From: an uncultured Muribaculum sp.
GTDB taxonomy: Bacteria > Bacteroidota > Bacteroidia > Bacteroidales > Muribaculaceae
Direction: 5' to 3'
Assembly (NCBI GenBank): GCA_947573015.1
Contig: CANPDS010000040.1
Span: 1-12,389 of the forward strand
DNA length: 12,389 bases
Shown here: piece after piece, positions 7,342 to 12,389 of the stretch
Numbering within the stretch: position 1 is the first letter of the stretch
How the letters are laid out: every line of letters begins with the position of its first letter
The notes under the pieces: generated by a model
What the model saw: only the letters and a program-made list of their open reading frames with translations
What the model was told of the DNA's origin: nothing
Database searches by the model: none
Program-made: the position numbers and the translations under genes

Positions 7342-8970
7342 TTAGCGGTCGATATCTGGCACAACGTAGTCAAACGTACCACCGATTGTGATCAGGTCGG
7401 CAATCTTTCCACCCTTTGCGGCGTGCGGCACGATTCCGGCGAGATTCATACATGGCGAATTGAATTTCACACGCCATGGTTTCTGATCACCGTGGCTTTC
7501 GATGTATACTCCGAAAGCACCTCGGCTCGCCTCGACCTGCTGGAACCAATGTCCTTCGGGGAGCTTGATGATCTTGGGCACTTTGGCACAGATGTCGCCT
7601 TCGGGGATATTGTCGACAAGTTGCTCAAGAATGCGGCAGCTCTGCTTGATCTCCTCCACGCGGACAAGATAGCGGGCCATAGAATCGCCTTCGGGAAGAG
7701 TGATTTCATCAAAGTCGAGTTCAGAGTAGATGCCGTAGGGGTGAGTCTTACGCACATCGCATGCCCATCCTGATGCACGACCTACCGGACCAGTGGTAGC
7801 GTAGCTGATGACATCTTCCTTAGATATCACACCTACACCTTCCATACGGTTGCGTGCAATGACGTTGCCGGTAAATATAGTATCGTATTCCTTGATAGCC
7901 TTCGGCATGATCTCAAGGAGTTTCTTCACGTCAGCCACGAAGTCCTTGTCAATATCCTCCATGATACCGCCAATGCAGTTGTAGTTGAAGGTCATTCGCG
8001 CACCACATGTCTTCTCGAAGATATCGAGGATGCGTTCGCGCTCACGGAGGGTATAGAATAGCATCGTGGTGGCACCGAGGTCCATACAGAATGTTCCCAT
8101 GAACAGGAGGTGGGAGCTGATACGCATCAGCTCGTCCATCATGACGCGGATTACCTGCGCGCGGCGTGGCACTTCAATGCCCATGGCTTTCTCAATGCAG
8201 AGACATAGGCAGTGACGGTTCTGCTGTGCCGACAGATAGTCCAGACGATCGGTGAAGTGGAGGGTCTGCATGTAGCCAAGTCCCTCACAAAGTTTCTCGA
8301 TACCACGGTGGATATATCCGAGATAGAGGTCTATTTTCTTGATTGTCTCTCCGTCGACTGAGGTACGGAAGCGAAGCACGCCATGAGTGGCAGGGTGCTG
8401 CGGACCGATATTTACCACGAAATCTTCCGGAGCGAATATCGTGCGCTCTTCCTTAACGACTTTTCCGTCGGGCTGCTCAACGTAAGTGAATGTTGTATCA
8501 TCCACAGCCTCATGATCAAGACGCACTGGATTTGTCTCCGGACTTGCGTCATAATCCTTGCGGAGCGGATAACCTACCCAGTCGTTGCGCAGGAACAGGC
8601 GGCGCATGTCGGGGTGGTTTATGAAAATGATTCCGTAATAGTCGTAGACCTCGCGTTCGTAGAGATTAGCCACATTCCACAGATCGCTGATAGAGTGGAG
8701 CATGGGGTTCTCACGATTGTCGGTTGCCACTTTCACGGATATACTGTGGCCGAGGCGTGTCGAGCTGAAATAGTACATGACCCCGAGAGTTTCGGTCCAG
8801 TCCATTCCAACGAGAGCCACGAGATAGTCAAAATCGAGTTCGGAATCCTCTTTAAGAGTCTTGGCCAGTGTATGCCACTTGGCATCGGGAATATTCACCA
8901 ACAGCACTTCCCCTTCCTCGAAAGTAGCTTCGGGGAATAGCCGGGCGATGTGTTCCTGAACGTTTGCCAT
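7342..8970 (-). CDS. nuoCD: Fused NADH-quinone oxidoreductase subunits C and D
   Basis: This 542-residue protein of the hydrophilic arm fuses NuoC (about residues 1-145) to NuoD (about 180-542). The NuoC signature region EREVYDYYGIIF..HPDMRRLFL..DWVGYPLRKDY spans 105-140. NuoD shows GPQHPATHGVLR at 189-200, with the His of the THGVL segment at 196, and DRLDYLSAQQN at 241-251 with Tyr245. By homology with Thermus Nqo4 these His and Tyr residues line the quinone head-group site near cluster N2. The linker (about 146-180) is acidic and variable. The fusion also occurs in enterobacteria and Bacteroidota. The start at 8970 follows nuoB by 52 bp, and an AT-rich spacer precedes it. Confidence 0.98.
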   Translation of the reverse strand: MANVQEHIARLFPEATFEEGEVLLVNIPDAKWHTLAKTLKEDSELDFDYLVALVGMDWTETLGVMYYFSSTRLGHSISVKVATDNRENPMLHSISDLWNVANLYEREVYDYYGIIFINHPDMRRLFLRNDWVGYPLRKDYDASPETNPVRLDHEAVDDTTFTYVEQPDGKVVKEERTIFAPEDFVVNIGPQHPATHGVLRFRTSVDGETIKKIDLYLGYIHRGIEKLCEGLGYMQTLHFTDRLDYLSAQQNRHCLCLCIEKAMGIEVPRRAQVIRVMMDELMRISSHLLFMGTFCMDLGATTMLFYTLRERERILDIFEKTCGARMTFNYNCIGGIMEDIDKDFVADVKKLLEIMPKAIKEYDTIFTGNVIARNRMEGVGVISKEDVISYATTGPVGRASGWACDVRKTHPYGIYSELDFDEITLPEGDSMARYLVRVEEIKQSCRILEQLVDNIPEGDICAKVPKIIKLPEGHWFQQVEASRGAFGVYIESHGDQKPWRVKFNSPCMNLAGIVPHAAKGGKIADLITIGGTFDYVVPDIDR

Positions 8971-9022
8971 ATCTATGTGATGATGATTGGTGCTTACTTA
9001 ATTAATATATGTATAGGGCATA

Positions 9023-9667
9023 TTACTTAGCCATGCCCTCTTCCTGCTCCACGCCCTCTTTTACAAGAGCCTCCTCTATAGGATGAGCATTGATGAAGTC
9101 GGAGCGTTTCTCCTGCCGGTTGACACCACCGAAGAATCGTTCAACCTTAATCTTGCGGGAAAGCTGCATGATACCGTAGATCATCGCCTCCGGGCGGGGA
9201 GGACATCCAGGCACGTAGACATCAACGGGAATAACCTCGCCCACGCCCTTGACAACATGATAGCTATTTTTAAACGGACCACCGGATATGGCACATCCGC
9301 CACACGCGATCACATACTTCGGTTCAGCAAGCTGATCATAGAGACGACGCACGACAGGCGCCATACGGTGAACGATAGTACCTGCCACCATCATGAAGTC
9401 GGCCTGACGGGGTGACGCACGTGCTACTTCCCAGCCAAAGCGCGCCATATCGAAACGCGCCGCTCCGAGTGATATAAATTCTATACCACAGCAACTGGTG
9501 GCGAAAGTGAGCGGCCAGATAGAGTTACTGCGCCCCCAGTTGATAAGCTTGTCGAGCGAACCCACCACGACATTTGTGCCGTTGGCGCGAAGCTCATTGA
9601 CGAGCGATTCTATATATTCGTTGTCCTTAAATTCGGCATAAGGCATGCCCTGTGCGGTTACTTCCAT
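9023..9667 (-). CDS. nuoB: NADH-quinone oxidoreductase subunit B (cluster N2 subunit)
   Basis: This 214-residue protein holds the terminal 4Fe-4S cluster N2, which passes electrons to quinone. The four expected ligands are present: adjacent C59 and C60 in TSCCGIEF, C125 in CGGCAISGG, and C155 in VPGCPPRPEA. The region SLGAARFDMARFGWE and the ASPRQADFMMVAG stretch are typical. The C-terminus (about 180-214) is a charged, Glu-rich tail of uncertain function. The start ATG lies inside the end of nuoA: the two genes share ten bases (9658-9667, ATGGAAGTAA), which implies translational coupling. Confidence 0.98.
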   Translation of the reverse strand: MEVTAQGMPYAEFKDNEYIESLVNELRANGTNVVVGSLDKLINWGRSNSIWPLTFATSCCGIEFISLGAARFDMARFGWEVARASPRQADFMMVAGTIVHRMAPVVRRLYDQLAEPKYVIACGGCAISGGPFKNSYHVVKGVGEVIPVDVYVPGCPPRPEAMIYGIMQLSRKIKVERFFGGVNRQEKRSDFINAHPIEEALVKEGVEQEEGMAK

Positions 9668-10032
9668 TCAAGTGCTCCTTTCCGCCAGGCATAAACGAGG
9701 CCCAGCACTAAAATTCCGAAAAATACAGCGATACAAAGCAGACCATCGGTGCCGAGGGCCTTCATGTTGACAGCCCAGGGGTAGAGAAACACGGTCTCGA
9801 CGTCAAACATCAAAAAGAGAATAGCGTAGAGATAGTAGCCTACATGGAACTGAGCCATGCTTTCGCCGCGCGTAGGGATACCGCACTCATAAGCCTCACC
9901 CTTCTGCGGGTTGAAGCTGCGAGGAGAAATCAGCCCCGCAAGCACGAGTGCAAGCGCCACGAGCGCCACGCCTGTGAGAGCGCCGACCACGGCGAGAGTA
10001 GAGTTCTGAATACCAAAAATTAATGATACCAT
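9658..10032 (-). CDS. nuoA: NADH-quinone oxidoreductase subunit A
   Basis: This 124-residue membrane subunit has three transmembrane helices (about 12-35, 62-83 and 97-115). It contains the conserved loop motif YECG (48-51), with the Cys in the mobile TMH1-2 loop near the quinone site, and FDVETVFLYPW at 76-86. It is the first gene of the nuo unit. The ATG at 10032 is preceded by an AT-rich sequence without a Shine-Dalgarno motif, as is common in Bacteroidota. Its last ten bases overlap the nuoB start. Confidence 0.97.
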   Translation of the reverse strand: MVSLIFGIQNSTLAVVGALTGVALVALALVLAGLISPRSFNPQKGEAYECGIPTRGESMAQFHVGYYLYAILFLMFDVETVFLYPWAVNMKALGTDGLLCIAVFFGILVLGLVYAWRKGALEWK

Positions 10033-10072
10033 ATATTGATTCTATATATATCTGTTTTGCCAAAATATCACG

Positions 10073-10094
10073 GAGGCTCACAAAGTGTGGCCTC
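10073..10094 (-). promoter_or_regulatory. Hairpin in nuoA leader
   Basis: In the transcript, GAGGC pairs with GCCUC, then CACA pairs with UGUG around a three-base CUU loop, with one bulged A. It sits about 40 bases before the nuoA ATG. The stop codon of the 13-codon leader ORF (10095-10093) runs into its 5' arm. It is not followed by a U-tract, so it is not a standard terminator. A role in mRNA stability or translation control is only a guess. Confidence 0.45.
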
Positions 10095-10169
10095 ATGCAA
10101 AAAGGTAATCGGTGGCACCGCATAGGATAGTCATACCGACCAGCAGAGCTAATCCTCTGAGTATTAAAG

Positions 10170-10197
10170 AAAATCAGCTTTAAGGCTAACTGATTTT
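10170..10197 (-). promoter_or_regulatory. AU-rich hairpin in early nuo leader
   Basis: The minus-strand RNA can form AAAAUCAGUU paired with AGCUGAUUUU (one U-G pair) around an eight-base loop, followed by CUUUAAU. It lies just downstream of the candidate promoter. A second small stem (CAGAG/CTCTG, 10144-10159) follows. The 3' arm ending in UUUU gives it a faint attenuator look, but the stem is weak. Confidence 0.4.
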
Positions 10198-10220
10198 AAG
10201 TTTCCGCCAAAAATCTTTTG

Positions 10221-10248
10221 CAAATATACCAAAAGTTTTCAAAACAAA
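10221..10248 (-). promoter_or_regulatory. Candidate Bacteroidota-type promoter for nuo(-atp)
   Basis: The minus strand carries TATATTTG (10228-10221), an exact match to the Bacteroidota -7 box TAnnTTTG. An upstream TTTG (10248-10245) could serve as the -33 element. The spacer is 16 bp, shorter than the usual 19 or so, which weakens the case. If used, transcription would start near 10214 and leave a leader of roughly 180 nt before nuoA. No better match was seen nearer the gene. Confidence 0.5.
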
Positions 10249-10289
10249 TGTCAGCGAAAAGTCCAAATCTGGAAAATTGCGTTAATGAT

Positions 10290-10307
10290 GGTTAATATTG
10301 TTTAACC
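10290..10307. repeat. Inverted repeat GGTTAA-N6-TTAACC
   Basis: This is a perfect 6-bp inverted repeat with a six-base centre, about 65 bp upstream of the candidate -7 box. A further GTTAAT lies just before it (10281-10286). The position suits a regulator binding site, but I cannot match it to a known regulator. Confidence 0.35.
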
Positions 10308-10323
10308 GGCAAATATCCTCATC

Positions 10324-10336
10324 AATTCCCGGAATT
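10324..10336. repeat. Palindrome AATTCCCGGAATT
   Basis: This is a perfect 13-bp palindrome with a single central base, in the AT-rich part upstream of the candidate nuo promoter. It may be an operator or chance; I do not recognise it as the site of a known regulator. Confidence 0.3.
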
Positions 10337-10453
10337 TTAGAGTTTGTTTAGCACAATCAATACAAAAATCATGTCGGCATGTCTTTGAGATAATCTTCTT
10401 GTATCAACGTGAATGGACGATGCGGCGATGTGAAATATCAGGCCTGGAACAGA

Positions 10454-10486
10454 TGCGGGGAGGCCGTGGCTGACGGCCTCCCCGCA
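10454..10486 (-). terminator. Strong GC-rich hairpin, probable terminator of the Sus lipoprotein unit
   Basis: A perfect 14-bp stem (TGCGGGGAGGCCGT with its complement) closes a five-base loop. It lies about 65 bp past the stop of the SusF-like gene. The sequence after it on the minus strand is TCTGTTCC, only mildly T-rich, so it is not a textbook intrinsic terminator. It separates the Sus-type genes from the nuo promoter region, which supports a role in transcript ending or 3'-end protection. Confidence 0.6.
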
Positions 10487-10550
10487 GGAAGATGGCACAA
10501 CATACGTCATGCCGGAATCCAGATGAATCTGTATCTTTTATGACAAATCA

Positions 10551-12104
10551 TCATTCGATATCATAAACAATATGGAGCATTGAATCAGGATCGGACGAAT
10601 TCCAACCATCCTTGCTTGCATTGAAGCTGATGGATAACTTGTGGACGCCTATCACTCCGTCAAATACACTGTTGGCGCCATCCCACTGAAGGTCATCGAG
10701 CGCACCACCGAGTGAATATGCCCAGGCATTGCCAACTTTCGGTTGAACACCGCGCAATTTAAACTCGCCAGTGGCCATGAAGTCAATATCGGCGGTGTAT
10801 ACAGCACAGTCGGCAGCATCGGTAGCAGGAGCAAGCTTCTGTACTTTGTCATCCTCCCAGCCGCCGGTAGCAGTACCGATCAGCTCGAAATATTCGATGG
10901 GAGTAGCCTGTACCTTGCCGGTAGTAATATTATAGACCCAAGCGTAGATGCCATCGGGCAAGCCGAGAATATTGCCATCCTTGGAGCCTTTGCCAACCTC
11001 TCCGGTATAAGTGCCGGCAGCGTCGGGACCCTCGAATGTAAAGTTGGCAAATTCAGTACCGTCCCATGCCGGACGGCTTGTCATCTTACAGCCCCAGCCA
11101 CTGTAAGCCACGAAACCGCCATATGTCACATAATCCTTTGTCGTAAGTACCGCAGGAGCACCATCGCCACCTTGAGCATTACCAAGGACATAAAGTATGC
11201 TATATGCAATCTGAACGGTAAACTCAGGCTGAAGAGCTGTATAATCCTCATTAGGATTGGTCATATTGACCGAAACCATATAAGGAGCCTCCTGAACCAC
11301 ATCGATGAATCCGGCATCACCGCCAAGAGCAAGCGCGCCGCTCATATCCCCGGCATCGGGAGCCGGACCAAAACATTGTGCGCTGACAGGATTGGAAACC
11401 ATCGATGCCGGAACTATCTTCCAGCCAAAACCTCCCATGGGCACTTTGAAGACCACTGTAAACTTACCGTCTTCCCATACCGAGTTGTCGGAATGGTTCA
11501 TCAGATATTTTACAGAACTGTCGTCAGAATTGACCACATAATAAGAACTTTCAGGAGTATAGGCATACTGCACTGGCTTGAAAGTGATGGCACCTCCATT
11601 ACCCACTGTACCGAGGAGCGCAGATGTCTGATCTTCTTTTACAGAGTAAGCATCGAAGCGCACTACCACCGACTGAGGAGCATCATTGACACCATATAGT
11701 TTGTGAAACAGTATATTCAAAGCTTTCGCCGACAAACCGAGCGACTGTACAGCTCCCGCCTGTTCAGGCAGCACAGTCAGCACAGTGTCAAGGCAGGCTT
11801 TGGGATTAGCGAGATCAGCTACCGTCTTAGCCAAGATCATATTGACCTGCAAAGCATAACCCTCAGGCTGCTGATCCACACGTGTAAGATTGAGCAGATT
11901 GAGCATCTTGTCAATATCAGCACGCTCGGCATTGATATCGAGAGTTGATCCGGCCGCATACACATCAGTGCCGGATACCGCGTCAGCGGGAAGCACGGAA
12001 GGCTGCGGTATCACCTGAGGCTCGCCGGTGTATTCATCGTCGGAGCAAGCGGCAAGACCAAGAGCGACAGCTCCAAGCAGCCATATTTTGGAATTTAGTT
12101 TCAT
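10551..12104 (-). CDS. SusF/SusE-type outer-membrane glycan-binding lipoprotein
   Basis: This protein of 517 residues has a lipoprotein signal peptide and lipobox GLAAC (Cys20). The SDDE that follows resembles the acidic surface-export signal of Bacteroidota lipoproteins, so it is probably on the cell surface. Three repeated beta-rich modules can be seen: about 185-275 (EDGKFTVVFKVP, GWKIVPAS), about 302-395 (YVLGNAQGGDGAPAVLTTKDY) and about 407-512 (FELIGTATGGWEDD, then GEFKLRG and WAYSLGGALDDLQWDG). The last two match the style of SusE/SusF starch-binding modules, which use surface aromatics to hold glycans. The N-terminal region (about 25-180) is less recognisable. I chose the ATG at 12104 because it directly gives the signal peptide; an in-frame ATG at 12164 would put 20 polar residues ahead of it. 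The glycan cannot be named from sequence. Confidence 0.85.
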   Translation of the reverse strand: MKLNSKIWLLGAVALGLAACSDDEYTGEPQVIPQPSVLPADAVSGTDVYAAGSTLDINAERADIDKMLNLLNLTRVDQQPEGYALQVNMILAKTVADLANPKACLDTVLTVLPEQAGAVQSLGLSAKALNILFHKLYGVNDAPQSVVVRFDAYSVKEDQTSALLGTVGNGGAITFKPVQYAYTPESSYYVVNSDDSSVKYLMNHSDNSVWEDGKFTVVFKVPMGGFGWKIVPASMVSNPVSAQCFGPAPDAGDMSGALALGGDAGFIDVVQEAPYMVSVNMTNPNEDYTALQPEFTVQIAYSILYVLGNAQGGDGAPAVLTTKDYVTYGGFVAYSGWGCKMTSRPAWDGTEFANFTFEGPDAAGTYTGEVGKGSKDGNILGLPDGIYAWVYNITTGKVQATPIEYFELIGTATGGWEDDKVQKLAPATDAADCAVYTADIDFMATGEFKLRGVQPKVGNAWAYSLGGALDDLQWDGANSVFDGVIGVHKLSISFNASKDGWNSSDPDSMLHIVYDIE

Positions 12105-12135
12105 ATTGGATTTTCGTATTGAAAATTTTGATGAT

Positions 12136-12176
12136 TCCCGTGGCCTCATATGATCGATGACCATACGGCCACGGGA
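12136..12176 (-). promoter_or_regulatory. Hairpin in the spacer between the two Sus-type lipoprotein genes
   Basis: A perfect 10-bp stem (TCCCGTGGCC at 12136-12145 and its complement at 12167-12176) encloses 21 bases. It begins 26 bp after the upstream stop and ends 31 bp before the next start. On the minus strand AATCATCAAAATTTT follows, so it is not a clean intrinsic terminator. It could tune relative expression by partial termination or RNA protection. Confidence 0.5.
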
Positions 12177-12202
12177 TAAATATGGTAAATATCAGTAATT
12201 AC

Positions 12203-12389
12203 TTATGCGTCGGGGCCGTCAACGACTTTGAAGTTAACAGTCTTGTTCTTCAGATCGACGGTCATCTTGACCCAACCGCCCGGCCAGCCCGGGATATTAT
12301 ACGAACCCTTGCCTACAGTGATAGTGCCACTATATTCGTTATCCTCCATCACAATATCCATAGGATTGTCATCTGCCTGCGAGCCCCAT
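12203..12389 (-). CDS. SusE/SusF-like lipoprotein, C-terminal 61 residues (cut by window edge)
   Basis: An open frame enters from the right edge and ends with TAA at 12205-12203. The visible peptide contains NPMDIVMEDNEYSGTITVGK, then a Trp/Gly/Pro-rich GWPGGW and VKMTVDLKNKTVNFKVVDGPDA. A beta strand with an acidic turn, then a Gly/Tyr pair, then TVDLKNKTV resembles the last strands of SusE/SusF carbohydrate-binding modules. It lies 98 bp upstream of the complete SusF-like gene, in the same direction, consistent with a susE-susF pair. With only the C-terminus visible, the family call is moderate. Confidence 0.65.
   Translation of the reverse strand, partial: WGSQADDNPMDIVMEDNEYSGTITVGKGSYNIPGWPGGWVKMTVDLKNKTVNFKVVDGPDA

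Larger units (their letters stand above)
10033..10550. other. 518-bp gene-free region between the Sus lipoprotein gene and nuoA
   Basis: I see no convincing protein or tRNA gene here. From the lipoprotein stop toward nuoA it contains a strong GC-rich hairpin (10454-10486), two short inverted repeats (10324-10336, 10290-10307), a candidate Bacteroidota promoter (10221-10248), and then a leader of about 180 nt. The leader has three small hairpins and a 13-codon ORF (10134-10093, MTILCGATDYLFA). The stretch 10200-10400 is clearly richer in A and T than the flanking genes, as expected for a promoter region. This is the only long non-coding stretch in the window and so the likely control region for the whole nuo-atp unit. 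Confidence 0.8.

Noticed and set aside
10055..10065. Small palindrome TTTTGCCAAAA near the nuoA start
   Set aside because: It is short and AT-rich, and such palindromes are expected by chance in this kind of leader.
10743..11699. 318-codon plus-strand open frame antisense to the SusF-like gene
   Set aside because: The minus-strand frame has a lipobox and repeated Sus-type modules, while the plus-strand frame has no signal, domain or motif.
12105..12164. Upstream in-frame start that would extend the SusF-like protein by 20 residues
   Set aside because: It would place 20 charged and polar residues before a clear lipoprotein signal peptide and overlap the spacer hairpin. The ATG at 12104 is far more likely.
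1..12389. tRNA or rRNA genes, CRISPR arrays, insertion sequences, phage or defence genes
   Set aside because: None seen. There are no regular repeat-spacer patterns, transposase motifs or cloverleaf-like sequences, and nearly all of the window is filled by energy-metabolism and Sus-type genes.

Overview
This window reads as chromosomal DNA of an anaerobic Bacteroidota, most likely order Bacteroidales. The signs are a fused nuoCD directly next to nuoH with no nuoEFG, an ATP synthase gene order starting with atpD-atpC-atpB, a long AtpB with a signal peptide, a very short epsilon subunit, SusE/SusF-type surface lipoproteins, start codons without a clear Shine-Dalgarno sequence, and a candidate TAnnTTTG promoter. 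A Muribaculaceae-like source is possible but is only an impression from protein style. All genes I can support lie on the minus strand, so transcription runs from high to low coordinates; the longer plus-strand reading frames are shadows.

In the direction of transcription, the window opens with the C-terminal end of one SusE/SusF-like lipoprotein (12389-12203). A hairpin-bearing spacer follows, then a complete SusF-like surface lipoprotein (12104-10551). These look like the tail of a Sus-type glycan-uptake locus whose susC/susD partners would lie beyond the right edge. A strong GC-rich hairpin (10454-10486) probably ends that unit.

The 518-bp stretch 10550-10033 holds no convincing gene. It carries the hairpin, two inverted repeats, a candidate Bacteroidota promoter and a structured leader of about 180 nt with a possible 13-codon ORF.

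After it come nuoA, nuoB, nuoCD and nuoH, part of the membrane and quinone-site portion of respiratory complex I. After nuoH, with an 82-bp gap and no visible terminator, the complete F1Fo ATP synthase set follows as atpD-C-B-E-F-H-A, with the first 32 codons of atpG at the left edge.

The two energy modules appear to form one long unit: complex I exports ions while oxidising a donor, and the ATP synthase uses the gradient (its c subunit looks proton-type). The most notable point is that the nuo set stops at nuoH. The usual nuoI-nuoN are not between nuoH and atpD, so the ATP synthase genes either interrupt a nuo operon or follow a split one. Everything here belongs to known families; I did not find a clearly new system.
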